From NCBI GenBank assembly GCA_036824465.1, contig DAITAC010000005.1, positions 27,052 to 91,051 on the forward strand: 64,000 nucleotides of DNA, in the 5' to 3' direction. The first letter of the stretch is position 1. The number at the start of each line of letters is the position of its first letter. The stretch is from JAKOQB01 sp036824465 (GTDB taxonomy: Bacteria > Pseudomonadota > Gammaproteobacteria > Burkholderiales > Burkholderiaceae_F). Of the stretch, positions 8,768-18,251 are shown one piece after another. The translations under genes were made by a program, and so were the position numbers. The notes beneath the pieces are model-generated. The model searched no databases. It saw only the letters and a list, made by a program, of their open reading frames with translations, and was not told where the DNA came from.

Positions 8768-9484
8768 ATGTCGGCGCCGGCGCACAAGAGAGTCCTGCTC
8801 AAGCTTTCGGGTGAAGCCCTGATGGGGGACGATGCCTTTGGCATCAACCCCGAGACGATCGAGCATATGGTCGCTGACATCGCCGAGGTGGTGAAGCTCG
8901 GTGTCGAACTGGCGATCGTGATCGGCGGCGGCAACATATTCCGCGGGGTTGCGCTGGGGGCGGAGGGCATGGATCGCGCAACCGCCGATTACATGGGCAT
9001 GATGGCGACGGTAATGAATGCCATGGCGCTGCAGGACGCGATGCGGCGGGCAGGAATCGAAGCGCGCGTGCAGTCGGCGCTGAATATTGAGCAGGTGGTC
9101 GAGCCCTACATTCGACCCAAGGCGATCCGCTATCTGGAAGAAGGCAAAGTGGTGATCTTTGCGGCCGGTACCGGCAATCCCTTCTTCACGACCGACACTG
9201 CAGCCGCATTGCGCGGCTCCGAAATGGGCGTGGAGGTGGTCTTGAAGGCGACCAAGGTCGACGGCGTCTACTCGGCCGACCCCAAGAAGGACAAGAAGGC
9301 CACCCGCTATTCGACCATCACGTTTGATGAAGCCCTGACCAAGCGGCTGCAGATCATGGACGCTACTGCATTCGCGCTCTGTCGCGATCAGAGACTGCCG
9401 ATCAAGGTCTTCAACATCACCAAACCAGGTGCGCTGCGTCGCGTGGTGATGGGCGAGGATGAAGGGACACTGGTGCACGTGTAG
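8768..9484 (+). CDS. pyrH: UMP kinase
   Basis: Phosphorylates UMP to UDP; amino-acid-kinase fold, bacterial hexameric type. It starts KRVLLKLSGEALMGDDAFGI, then AIVIGGGNIFRG, MDRATADYMGMMATVMN, and FFTTDTAAALRGSEMG near the acceptor site. It is 238 residues long. GGAGG at 8759-8763 precedes the ATG. Confidence 0.98.
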   Translation: MSAPAHKRVLLKLSGEALMGDDAFGINPETIEHMVADIAEVVKLGVELAIVIGGGNIFRGVALGAEGMDRATADYMGMMATVMNAMALQDAMRRAGIEARVQSALNIEQVVEPYIRPKAIRYLEEGKVVIFAAGTGNPFFTTDTAAALRGSEMGVEVVLKATKVDGVYSADPKKDKKATRYSTITFDEALTKRLQIMDATAFALCRDQRLPIKVFNITKPGALRRVVMGEDEGTLVHV

Positions 9485-9527
9485 TCTGACCGGGCCAGCG
9501 CGCCGGTCAAGGAAGGAGAACAGCACA

Positions 9528-10088
9528 ATGAACATCGCGGAAATTCGCAAATCGGCCGAGCAGAAGATGCACAAGTCGGTCGAGGCGCTGAAGCATGATC
9601 TGACCAAGATCCGTACCGGCCGCGCCCACACCGGCCTGCTCGATCACATCCAGGTCGACTACTACGGCTCGATGGTGCCCCTGTCACAGGTGGCCAACGT
9701 CGGCCTGGGCGACGCGCGCACCATCACGATCCAGCCGTGGGAGAAGAAGATGGTGCAGCCGATCGAGAAGGCGATCCGCGATTCGGATCTTGGTCTGAAT
9801 CCGGCGACCACCGGTGAAGTGATTCGCGTTCCCATGCCGCCCTTGACCGAGGAGCGCCGCCGGGAACTGACCAAGGTCGTGCGCCATGAGGGAGAAAACG
9901 CGCGCGTGGCGGTGCGCAATCTGCGCCGCGATGCGATTACGCACCTGAAGGACCTGCTGAAGAAGAAGGAAGTGCCGGAGGACGAAGAGCGTCGCGCGCA
10001 GGACGATGTGCAGAAACTGACGGACAGGAACATCGCTGAGATTGACAAGCTGGTTGCCGAAAAAGAAAAGGAGATCATGACGGTCTGA
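9528..10088 (+). CDS. frr: Ribosome recycling factor
   Basis: Acts with EF-G to split post-termination ribosomes. Start MNIAEIRKSAEQKMHKSVEA; the conserved core KIRTGRAHTGLLDHIQVDYYG and PPLTEERRRELTKVV identify it. It has 186 residues with the usual coiled-coil C-terminus. AAGGAG directly upstream fixes the ATG. It ends 41 nt before uppS, in a spacer containing a short (GC)n run at 10090-10102. Confidence 0.98.
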   Translation: MNIAEIRKSAEQKMHKSVEALKHDLTKIRTGRAHTGLLDHIQVDYYGSMVPLSQVANVGLGDARTITIQPWEKKMVQPIEKAIRDSDLGLNPATTGEVIRVPMPPLTEERRRELTKVVRHEGENARVAVRNLRRDAITHLKDLLKKKEVPEDEERRAQDDVQKLTDRNIAEIDKLVAEKEKEIMTV

Positions 10089-10129
10089 GGCGCGCGCGCG
10101 CGTCACCGCAATCCTCGCCGGATCGCCAT

Positions 10130-10876
10130 TTGCCCGTGCATCCCATTCATCGCCCTGCGGCTCCGCGTCATGTCGCCATCATCATGGATGGCAACGGCCG
10201 CTGGGCCACCGCACGACACCTGCCGCGCGTCGCGGGGCACTCGCGCGGCGTGGATGCCGTGCGCCATTCCATCGAGGCCTGCGGTCGCCGCGGGGTCGAG
10301 TTCCTGACCCTGTTCGCCTTCAGCTCCGAGAACTGGAAGCGGCCGCAGGATGAGGTAAGTACATTGATGCGCCTGTTCGTCAACGCGCTCGAGAAGGAAG
10401 TCGGCAAGCTCAATGAGAACGGCGTGCGCCTGCGTGTTGTCGGCGACATGAGTGCCTTCGACCCGGAACTGCAGTCATTGATCACGGACGCGCAGAGCCG
10501 AACGGCTGCCAACGAGCGCCTGCATCTGACGATCTGCGCCAGCTACGGCGGGCGTTGGGACATTACGCAGGCGATGCGTGCCATGCTGCGCGCCGACCCT
10601 GACCTGGCGAGCCATCCTGAACGCATTGACGAACGCGCGCTGGCCTCGCACCTCGCGCTGTCATTTGCACCAGAACCCGATCTGCTGATTCGCACCGGCG
10701 GGGAGCGCCGGATCAGCAATTTCCTCCTGTGGCAACTGGCGTACTCGGAACTGTATTTCTCCGAGTTGCTGTGGCCGGACTTCGATACGACTGCGCTCGA
10801 TGCCGCGCTTGCGTGGTACGCGACGCGGGAACGTCGGTTTGGGCGCACCAGCGCGCAAGTCGCGATGGCGACGTAA
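10130..10876 (+). CDS. uppS: Undecaprenyl diphosphate synthase (cis-prenyltransferase)
   Basis: Makes the C55 lipid carrier for peptidoglycan and LPS. The catalytic P-loop IIMDGNGRWATARH is near the N-terminus and the C-terminal signature RTGGERRISNFLLWQLAYSE is intact. The start is uncertain: no ATG precedes the motif, and either TTG 10130 or GTG 10136 fits, with a weak GCCGGA upstream. Length is about 247 residues. cdsA follows after 6 nt. Confidence 0.95.
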   Translation: MPVHPIHRPAAPRHVAIIMDGNGRWATARHLPRVAGHSRGVDAVRHSIEACGRRGVEFLTLFAFSSENWKRPQDEVSTLMRLFVNALEKEVGKLNENGVRLRVVGDMSAFDPELQSLITDAQSRTAANERLHLTICASYGGRWDITQAMRAMLRADPDLASHPERIDERALASHLALSFAPEPDLLIRTGGERRISNFLLWQLAYSELYFSELLWPDFDTTALDAALAWYATRERRFGRTSAQVAMAT

Positions 10877-10882
10877 GACGCC

Positions 10883-11713
10883 ATGCTGAAGCAGCGTGTC
10901 ATCACGGCGATTGTCCTCTTGGCGGCATTGATCGGCGCACTCTGGGCAGGGCAGACGGCATTCGCTGCGGCGATGTCGGTGCTGATCGGAGCCGGTGTCT
11001 TCGAGTGGTGGCGGCTGGCTCAGCACACAACCTCAACCGCCCTCGTTGCAGCGATGGTATTTGCGGTCGCACTGTTTGCTGTCGAAGTGACGCATCTGGC
11101 AACGACTGCCGTGGTCGTGCCTATGGCGGTGGCAGCATTGTTGATCTGGATTGGGATCGCTGTGACCCTTGTTCGTGCCGAGCGGGCAGCAGTGCGGATT
11201 CCGCGCGGGGTGTCTTCCGCGCTGTGCTTCGTATTGCTTGGCGCGGCGGCAGTATCTGCGATGGATCTGATGCGTCAGAGCACGGTGCTGCTGGTGTCTG
11301 CGCTCGCCATTGTCTGGATCGCGGACACGGCAGCCTACTTCGCCGGTCGCCGCTGGGGCAAGACAAAGCTGGCACCGAAGATCAGCCCGGGTAAGACCTG
11401 GGCCGGTGTCGTGGGTGCGGTGGTCGCCGTGCTGCTGATCGCTTCAGCGATTGCATCGGTTGCACCGCGATGGCTGATGTTCAGCACGCTGCTGCTGCAG
11501 CGATTGCCGCTGGCGCTGGGGCTGGTCTTCCTGTGCGCAATCGTGCTCCTCTCAATCGTCGGTGATTTGTTCGAGAGCTTGCTCAAGCGGCAGGTCGGCG
11601 CCAAGGACAGCGGCAAGTCATTGCCGGGACACGGCGGCGTGCTGGACCGCATTGACGCATTGCTGCCGGTCCTGCCGGCGACTGCGCTGCTGGTCCTTAA
11701 GGTGATTGCATGA
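10883..11713 (+). CDS. cdsA: Phosphatidate cytidylyltransferase (CDP-diglyceride synthase)
   Basis: Integral membrane enzyme making CDP-diacylglycerol. It is very hydrophobic throughout (about eight membrane segments), with the motif KISPGKTWAGVVGA and the CDS signature LLKRQVGAKDSGKSLPGHGG followed by VLDRIDALLP. It has 276 residues. Its stop overlaps the dxr start by 4 nt (ATGA). Confidence 0.97.
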   Translation: MLKQRVITAIVLLAALIGALWAGQTAFAAAMSVLIGAGVFEWWRLAQHTTSTALVAAMVFAVALFAVEVTHLATTAVVVPMAVAALLIWIGIAVTLVRAERAAVRIPRGVSSALCFVLLGAAAVSAMDLMRQSTVLLVSALAIVWIADTAAYFAGRRWGKTKLAPKISPGKTWAGVVGAVVAVLLIASAIASVAPRWLMFSTLLLQRLPLALGLVFLCAIVLLSIVGDLFESLLKRQVGAKDSGKSLPGHGGVLDRIDALLPVLPATALLVLKVIA

Positions 11714-12888
11714 GGCGCGTCACGATCCTCGGCGCCACCGGTTCGATCGGCTCGAGCAGCCTGGACGTGATTGCGCGCCATCGGGATCGCTTCACTGTGT
11801 CCGCATTGACCGCCCAGAGTAACGTCCAGGCGCTGGCCGACCTCTGTACCCGGTTCAGGCCGGCCGTTGCCGTGATCGCCGATGCCGCGAAAGAAACTGC
11901 GCTGCGTGAAGCGCTGCGTGTTCGAAATGTGCCCACGCAGGCGCGTGCTGGCACTGCCGCACTGGCGGAAGTGGCCGCCGACGGGCAATGCGACACCGTG
12001 ATCGCGGCGATCGTCGGCGCCGCGGGATTGTTGCCCACATTGGCCGCCGCACGGGCGGGCAAGCGGGTGCTGCTGGCCAACAAGGAGGCGGTGGTGTGTG
12101 CCGGCTCGCTGCTTCTGGACGCAGTCAAACGCGGCGGCGCCGAAATGCTGCCGCTCGACAGCGAGCACAGCGCGCTGCATCAGTGCTTGGCTGGTGCGCG
12201 CGCGATGCAACGTGATGTGCGACGGCTGATCCTGACCGCTTCCGGTGGACCCTTTCGTACGCGGCGCGATTTGTCGCGCGTGACGCCGGCCGAAGCCTGC
12301 GCGCATCCGAACTGGGTGATGGGCCGCAAGATATCGGTCGACTCCGCCACTTTGATGAACAAGGGGCTCGAGGTCATCGAAGCCAGCCGGCTGTTTGACA
12401 TGGATTCCGGCCGCATTGACGTTGTTGTTCACCCGCAAAGCGTGGTGCATTCGATGGTTGAGTTCGCGGACGCGTCGGTTGTGGCTCAGTGCGGAACACC
12501 CGATATGCGCACGCCGATCGCGTATGCACTCGCGTATCCAGAGCGGATCGACAGCGGATCTGCGTCGCTGAACTTCCTCACGCTCGGGGCGCTGACGTTT
12601 GAGGCGCCCGACCTGCAGCGTTTTCCGTGTCTGGCCCTGGCATATGCCGCCCTGCGCAGCGGTGCCGGTGCCCCCACAATATTGAACGCCGCAAACGAAG
12701 TCGCTGTCGAAGCGTTTCTGGCGCAGAGATTGCCCTTCATGCAGATCGCCGTCGTGATCGAGGAAGTTCTGGAACGCGCGGATCGATCAGCTCCAGCCTG
12801 CATCGACGATGTGCTGGCGCTTGATCGCGCGGCGCGGCGCGCCGCGACCGAGGCGATTGAGCGATTCTCGACCGTGACAGGGGCATAG
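11710..12888 (+). CDS. dxr: 1-deoxy-D-xylulose 5-phosphate reductoisomerase
   Basis: Second step of the MEP isoprenoid pathway, feeding UppS. N-terminal NADPH motif RRVTILGATGSIGSSSLD; LLANKEAVVCAG; metal-site LPLDSEHSALHQCL; SGGPFR; HPNWVMGRKISVDSATLMNK; VVHPQSVVHSMVEF. It has 392 residues and is complete. Start overlaps cdsA (ATGA). Confidence 0.98.
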   Translation: MRRVTILGATGSIGSSSLDVIARHRDRFTVSALTAQSNVQALADLCTRFRPAVAVIADAAKETALREALRVRNVPTQARAGTAALAEVAADGQCDTVIAAIVGAAGLLPTLAAARAGKRVLLANKEAVVCAGSLLLDAVKRGGAEMLPLDSEHSALHQCLAGARAMQRDVRRLILTASGGPFRTRRDLSRVTPAEACAHPNWVMGRKISVDSATLMNKGLEVIEASRLFDMDSGRIDVVVHPQSVVHSMVEFADASVVAQCGTPDMRTPIAYALAYPERIDSGSASLNFLTLGALTFEAPDLQRFPCLALAYAALRSGAGAPTILNAANEVAVEAFLAQRLPFMQIAVVIEEVLERADRSAPACIDDVLALDRAARRAATEAIERFSTVTGA

Positions 12889-12898
12889 GGACACCAGC

Positions 12899-14245
12899 GT
12901 GGCGCTTCTCTCGACGCTTCTTGCATTCGTTGTCACGCTGGGCGTGCTCATCGTCGTCCACGAATACGGGCATTACTGGGTCGCCCGTCGTTGCGGCGTG
13001 AAGGTCCTGCGCTTTTCCATCGGATTTGGCCGACCGCTCTGGCGACGAATTCGAAGTGAGACCGAATGGGTGATCGCGGCAGTGCCTCTTGGGGGCTATG
13101 TGCGCATGCTGGACGAACGCGACTCCGACACGGGGCCGCTTGCGGCGGCGGATCTGGCGCGCGCCTTCAACCGGCAATCGGTACCCAAGCGGATTGCAAT
13201 CGTGCTCGCTGGACCGTTGGCCAACTTCCTGCTGGCCATCGGTGTTTACTGGTCGCTCAACGTAGTCGGAGTGCTTGAACCACGCCCGGTCGTTGCGGCG
13301 CCGGCGATCGGAACGCCGGCCGAACGTGCGGGCTTTCGCGTCGGCGAGATCGTGCGCGCAATAGACGGTGAAGAAGTGCGCTCATGGAACGACGTTAACT
13401 GGCATGTGCTGCGGGGTGCCGTTGATCGCAAGGCGATGGATGTCTCGGTTGAGTCGCCCGGCGGAGTGGCGCGCGAGTTGCGGCTCGACTTGTCACAGCT
13501 TTCGCGCGCCGATCTGGAATCCAATCCAATGGCTCGTGCCGGGCTCGCGCTTTACAGCGGACCGCCTCGTCTAGGCCGCATCGCGGACGGCAGTGCGGCA
13601 GAGAAGGCCGGGCTGAAATCCGGCGATCGCGTGCTTGAGATCGACCGGCAGCCGCTGTCGTCGGCGCGCGCGCTGATCGAACGCGTTCGCAGCGCGCCTG
13701 GCAAGACGCTTGAGTTCCTGATCGAACGCGACGGAGCGCAGCGCAGCGTCGCCGTGTTGCCTGCAAGTGTCAATGACAAGGACGGCGCGACGATCGGTCG
13801 CATCGGCGCTGAAATCGCCGAGCGCCCGGAGATGATCGAGGTCCACTACGGCCCGCTGGAAAGTCTTGGCCTGGCACTGGGTCGGACCTGGGACACATCG
13901 ATCTTCTCGCTGCACATGCTGTGGAAGATGGTGACGGGCGAAGCGTCGTGGAAGAATCTCTCGGGGCCCATCACCATCGCCGATTTCGCGGGGCAGACCG
14001 CGCGCATCGGCGGTGCGGCATTCCTGAGTTTCATCGCGCTGGTTTCGATCAGCCTTGGCGTGCTCAACCTGCTGCCCATTCCAATGCTCGATGGCGGACA
14101 CTTGCTGTACTATCTCATCGAAATCCTTAAAGGCAGCCCGCCGGCCGACTGGGTCGTCGAATGGGGTCATCGCGCCGGCATCGGCGTACTCGTTCTCCTC
14201 ACCGCGCTGGCGCTATACAACGATGTCACGCGGCTGCTGCTGTGA
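12899..14245 (+). CDS. rseP: Site-2 intramembrane zinc protease RseP
   Basis: Cleaves anti-sigma-E within the membrane and removes remnant signal peptides. GTG start; the first membrane segment holds the zinc motif VVHEYGHYWVARR, the C-terminal segment the third ligand in LLPIPMLDGGHLLYYL, with two PDZ domains between (around AERAGFRVGEIVRAI and AEKAGLKSGDRVLEI). It has 448 residues. It precedes bamA as in most proteobacteria. Confidence 0.96.
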   Translation: MALLSTLLAFVVTLGVLIVVHEYGHYWVARRCGVKVLRFSIGFGRPLWRRIRSETEWVIAAVPLGGYVRMLDERDSDTGPLAAADLARAFNRQSVPKRIAIVLAGPLANFLLAIGVYWSLNVVGVLEPRPVVAAPAIGTPAERAGFRVGEIVRAIDGEEVRSWNDVNWHVLRGAVDRKAMDVSVESPGGVARELRLDLSQLSRADLESNPMARAGLALYSGPPRLGRIADGSAAEKAGLKSGDRVLEIDRQPLSSARALIERVRSAPGKTLEFLIERDGAQRSVAVLPASVNDKDGATIGRIGAEIAERPEMIEVHYGPLESLGLALGRTWDTSIFSLHMLWKMVTGEASWKNLSGPITIADFAGQTARIGGAAFLSFIALVSISLGVLNLLPIPMLDGGHLLYYLIEILKGSPPADWVVEWGHRAGIGVLVLLTALALYNDVTRLLL

Positions 14246-16574
14246 AATCTCCTCAGCCTTGAATTCAGATCGTTTGCCTCGCCGTCGTCCCAGTTGCGGC
14301 GCCGCTTTCTCGTTGCGTGCGGCGGCCGCAGCCGTGCTGAGCACACTGAGTCTTGCGGCCAGCGCGCAGGAGTTCGTCGTGCGCGACATCCGTGTTGAAG
14401 GCATCCAGCGAACCGAAGCGGGAACGGTGTTCAGTTATCTGCCGCTGCGGGTCGGCGATCGCTACGACCCGGAGAAAGGCAATGCGGCGATCCGCGCGCT
14501 GTTCGCGACCGGACTTTTCAAAGACGTGCGACTCGAGGCTGACGGCGACGTTCTGGTCATCACCGTGGAGGAGCGGCCATCGATCGCGGCGGTCGAGATC
14601 ACGGGGCTGAAGGAGTTCGACAAGGACACAGTCAAGAAATCGCTGCGCGAAGTCGGCCTGGCCGAAGCGCGCGTTCTTGATCGTTCGCTGCTGGAGCGTG
14701 CCGAGCAGGAACTGAAGCGCCAATACTTGAGCCGCGGCCGTTACGACGTAAAGGTCACGACCACGGTGACTCCAATCGAGCGCAACCGCGTCAACGTCAC
14801 AATCGCTGTCGACGAAAGCGAGGCCGCCAGCATCCGATCGATTCGTTTCACCGGTAACAAGGCATTCTCCGACAAGGACCTGCTGGCGGAGATCGAGCTG
14901 TCGACGCCGGGCTGGTTTACCTGGTACACCAAGCGCGATCAGTATTCACGCCAGAAACTCACCGGCGATCTGGAGACGCTGCGCAGCTTCTACCTGAATC
15001 GAGGTTTTCTCGACTTCAACATCGAATCCACGCAGGTCTCGATCAGCGAGAACAAGCAGGACATCTTTGTCACCATCAACCTGGTTGAGGGTGAGCGCTA
15101 CACCGTGTCGGAGGTCAAACTGGCCGGTGAACTGCTCGGGCTCGACAACGAACTGCGCGCATTGGTCGATGTGAAGCCGGGTAACACCTTCAATGCTGAG
15201 CGACTGAATGTGGTATCCAAGCGCATCACCGACCGACTCGGTGCGCTTGGCTACGCGTTCGCGACCGCCAATCCGGTGCCGGAGCCCAACCGCGAGAAGC
15301 GCCAGGTGGCGTTCACGCTGTTTGTCGATCCTGGCCGACGCGTGTACGTACGGCGGGTCAACGTGACGGGAAACGCGCGCACGCGCGACGAGGTGATCCG
15401 GCGCGAGGTGCGGCAATTCGAAAGCGCCTGGTACGACGCGGAGAAGGTACGGCTGTCCCGGGACCGGATCGACCGGCTCGGCTACTTCGAGAAGGTCGAA
15501 GTGGAGACCCCCGCGGTTCCAGGCGCGCTCGACCAGATTGACGTCAACTTCGCGATCAAGGAACGACCCACCGGCAGCGTCCAGGCCGGCGCTGGCTACT
15601 CGAGCACCGAGAAGCTCGTACTGCAGGCCAGCTATACGCAGCAAAACGTGCTCGGCACCGGTCACGCCATTTCGTTCGAGGTCAATACGAGTCGCGCGAC
15701 ACGGACGTTCGCGGTGACCCATGTCGACCCGTATGTAACACTCGACGGCATCAGCCGCACCATTGAACTGTTCGAGCGCAAGTCGGATCTAGCGCGTCTG
15801 AACCTCGGCAGCGTGGATCTCACCCAGCGTGGAGGCGCGGTGCGCTTCGGCGTACCGTTCACCGAGTTCGACACCGTGTTCTTCGGCCTTGGTTATGAAG
15901 GCACGCGCATCAACCTCACTGATCTGTCGCCGTACCGCTATATCGATTACGTCAACCGCTTTGGCAAGAGCCCGGATGCACTGATCAGCACCATCGGCTG
16001 GTCGCGCGATAATCGCGACAACCTGCTGGTGCCGACGCGCGGCCGTTATCAACGCGCGTTTCTCGAGGCGGCTTTGCCGGTACTCGACCTCCAGTATTAC
16101 CGCGCAACCTACCAGTACCAGCAGTTCCTTCCACTCACGAGTCGATTCACGCTGGCGTTCAACGGCGAAGCCGGCGTCGGCGGCGCATATGGCGGCAAAT
16201 CGTTTCCGCTGTTCAAGAATTTCTACGCCGGCGGCATCGGCAGCGTGCGAGGCTACGATGGTGGTTCGCTCGGACCACGCGATGCCAACGGCCAGGCGCT
16301 CGGTGGCACGCGCCGCATCAATGGATCGATCGAAGCGCTGGCGCCACTGCCCGGTGCGGATCGCACGCTGCGCGCACTGGCCTTTGTCGACGCCGGCCAG
16401 GTCTGGGGCGAGGGCCAGCGGATCCGGCTCGGCGACGTGCGCGCGTCAGCCGGAATCGGAATCGCATGGATCTCGCCGATCGGCCCGATGAAGATCAGCT
16501 ACGCGCTGCCGCTGCGAAGCGAGTCCATCGACCGACTGCAGCGGTTCCAGTTCCAGATCGGCACCGGATTCTGA
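14223..16574 (+). CDS. bamA: Outer-membrane protein assembly factor BamA
   Basis: Core of the BAM complex that inserts beta-barrels. A signal peptide ending around LSLAASAQE precedes five POTRA domains (first: FVVRDIRVEGIQRTEAGTVF) and a 16-strand barrel with the L6 motif GSVRGYDGGSLGPRD; it ends in an aromatic residue (FQIGTGF). The start is unclear: the ATG at 14223 overlaps rseP and gives a long, Cys-rich n-region; TTG at 14259 or 14274 would give more normal signal peptides. No strong SD is visible for any of them. Confidence 0.94.
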   Translation: MSRGCCCEISSALNSDRLPRRRPSCGAAFSLRAAAAAVLSTLSLAASAQEFVVRDIRVEGIQRTEAGTVFSYLPLRVGDRYDPEKGNAAIRALFATGLFKDVRLEADGDVLVITVEERPSIAAVEITGLKEFDKDTVKKSLREVGLAEARVLDRSLLERAEQELKRQYLSRGRYDVKVTTTVTPIERNRVNVTIAVDESEAASIRSIRFTGNKAFSDKDLLAEIELSTPGWFTWYTKRDQYSRQKLTGDLETLRSFYLNRGFLDFNIESTQVSISENKQDIFVTINLVEGERYTVSEVKLAGELLGLDNELRALVDVKPGNTFNAERLNVVSKRITDRLGALGYAFATANPVPEPNREKRQVAFTLFVDPGRRVYVRRVNVTGNARTRDEVIRREVRQFESAWYDAEKVRLSRDRIDRLGYFEKVEVETPAVPGALDQIDVNFAIKERPTGSVQAGAGYSSTEKLVLQASYTQQNVLGTGHAISFEVNTSRATRTFAVTHVDPYVTLDGISRTIELFERKSDLARLNLGSVDLTQRGGAVRFGVPFTEFDTVFFGLGYEGTRINLTDLSPYRYIDYVNRFGKSPDALISTIGWSRDNRDNLLVPTRGRYQRAFLEAALPVLDLQYYRATYQYQQFLPLTSRFTLAFNGEAGVGGAYGGKSFPLFKNFYAGGIGSVRGYDGGSLGPRDANGQALGGTRRINGSIEALAPLPGADRTLRALAFVDAGQVWGEGQRIRLGDVRASAGIGIAWISPIGPMKISYALPLRSESIDRLQRFQFQIGTGF

Positions 16575-16645
16575 ACTTGCGGATGACACGGCAGCGCCGG
16601 ATCACTGTGGCAGAATTCAAGATCTTCTGCGCATCAGAGGCGCGA

Positions 16646-17164
16646 ATGAATAGCTTGACTCGCTGCATGACCCGTCTGTTGCCGTTCGCGATTGTCGGCC
16701 TGATCGCCTGCCCTGCGCTCGCCGCGCAGGAGGTGAAGGTTGGCTATGTGAACTCGGAGCGCATCCTGCGCGATTCGAATCCGGCCAAGGCGGCGACCGC
16801 CAAGCTGGAGCAGGAATTTTCCAAGCGCGATCGCGAACTGCAGGACATCGGTACCAAGCTGAAAGCATCGGCCGATCGCTTTGAGAAAGACGCGCCGGTT
16901 CTGGCCGAGAGTGAGCGCAACCGGCGCCAGCGTGAACTGGCAGAACTCGACCGTGATTTCCAGCGCCGCCAGCGCGAGTTTCGCGAAGACCTCAACCAGC
17001 GCCGCAACGAGGAGTTGCAGTCGCTGCTCGAACGCGCGCAGCGCATCGTGCGCCAGATTGCGGAACTGGAAAAATACGACCTGATCGTGCAGGACGCCGT
17101 GTTCTTCAGTTCGCGCGTGGACATCACGGAAAAGGTGCTCCGGGCGCTGAACAACGGCAAATAG
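16646..17164 (+). CDS. skp: Periplasmic chaperone Skp/OmpH
   Basis: Holds unfolded outer-membrane proteins for BamA. The signal peptide runs MNSLTRCMTRLLPF...CPALAAQ, followed by VKVGYVNSERILRDS, the OmpH start, and a long charged coiled-coil region (about residues 40-130). It has 172 residues. CAGAGG 8 nt before the ATG supports this start. Between bamA and lpxD, the usual place. Confidence 0.95.
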   Translation: MNSLTRCMTRLLPFAIVGLIACPALAAQEVKVGYVNSERILRDSNPAKAATAKLEQEFSKRDRELQDIGTKLKASADRFEKDAPVLAESERNRRQRELAELDRDFQRRQREFREDLNQRRNEELQSLLERAQRIVRQIAELEKYDLIVQDAVFFSSRVDITEKVLRALNNGK

Positions 17165-17168
17165 AGCA

Positions 17169-18251
17169 ATGGCTGGCGCTGGCCTGACGGTCGCGCAACT
17201 GGTAGCCGCGGTTGCACATCGGTCCGGCGAGCGTCTTACTGCCAACATCGTCGGTTCGCCAGCGCGGGTCATCCGTGGCGTGGCGCCGCTCGAATCCGCC
17301 GATCCCGGGCAACTCACCTTTCTCGCGAACAGCCGTTATCGCGCGGCCGCGACCGTGAGCGGCGCCGGCGCTCTCGTGTTGAGCGCAGTCGAGCGTGCAC
17401 GGATCTTTCCGACGCCCCCGACCGACAAGAAGACATTGATCGAATGCGAAACGCCATATGCGTGGTTCGCGCTGGCAGCGCAGGAACTGACCGGGCCTGA
17501 CGCAGTGCACGCCGGCGTGGCGCCTTCGGCGGTTGTCGAACCGGGCGCCCGCATTGACCCTAGCGCGCACGTTGGGCCTGGTGCCACGATCGAGACTGGC
17601 GCTGCGGTTGGGCCGCGGGCACGTATCGGTGCCGCGACCTTCATCGGCCGCGGCACGGTGATCGGCGCGGATTCGAAGCTGTACCCCGGCGTGCACGTGC
17701 TTGCAGATTGCGTGCTGGGCGAGCGTTGCATCGTGCACAGTGGCGCGGTGATTGGCGCCGACGGCTTTGGTTTTGCGCCGCTCGATGGCCGCTGGATCAA
17801 GATCCCACAAAGCGGCCGGGTCGTAATCGGCGACGATGTGGAGATCGGCGCCAACACCACGATCGATCGGGGCGCGATGGGCGACACCGTGATCGAGGAC
17901 GGTTGCAAGCTCGACAACCAGGTCCAGGTTGCGCACAACTGCCGCATTGGCGCGCACACGGTGATCGCCGGCTGTGTCGGCATTGCCGGCAGCGCGACGA
18001 TCGGTCGCGGCTGCCAGTTGGGGGGCGCGGCGATGATCGCCGGTCACCTTTCAATCGCCGACGGATGTGTGATCGGCGGCGGCACCCTTGTATCGCGCAG
18101 CATCAGCGAGGCGGGCTTCTACGGTGGCTCTTTCCCGCTGATGAAGCACCGCGACTGGGAGCGCAACGCAGCGCTGCTGCGGCATCTGGATGACCTGCGC
18201 AACCGCATCCGCGCGCTCGAGCGCCAACTGCCAAGGAAAGAACCACCGTGA
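17169..18251 (+). CDS. lpxD: UDP-3-O-acylglucosamine N-acyltransferase
   Basis: Third step of lipid A synthesis, adding an N-linked acyl chain. An N-terminal uridine-binding domain is followed by a left-handed parallel beta-helix of hexapeptide repeats (about residues 105-320) with the catalytic-His region LDNQVQVAHNCRIGAHT. It has 360 residues. Its stop overlaps the fabZ start codon. Confidence 0.97.
   Translation: MAGAGLTVAQLVAAVAHRSGERLTANIVGSPARVIRGVAPLESADPGQLTFLANSRYRAAATVSGAGALVLSAVERARIFPTPPTDKKTLIECETPYAWFALAAQELTGPDAVHAGVAPSAVVEPGARIDPSAHVGPGATIETGAAVGPRARIGAATFIGRGTVIGADSKLYPGVHVLADCVLGERCIVHSGAVIGADGFGFAPLDGRWIKIPQSGRVVIGDDVEIGANTTIDRGAMGDTVIEDGCKLDNQVQVAHNCRIGAHTVIAGCVGIAGSATIGRGCQLGGAAMIAGHLSIADGCVIGGGTLVSRSISEAGFYGGSFPLMKHRDWERNAALLRHLDDLRNRIRALERQLPRKEPP

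Noticed and set aside
10090..10102. Run of alternating GC between frr and uppS as a possible special DNA structure.
   Set aside because: Too short (13 nt) and expected at this base composition; a similar run occurs at about 30752-30763.
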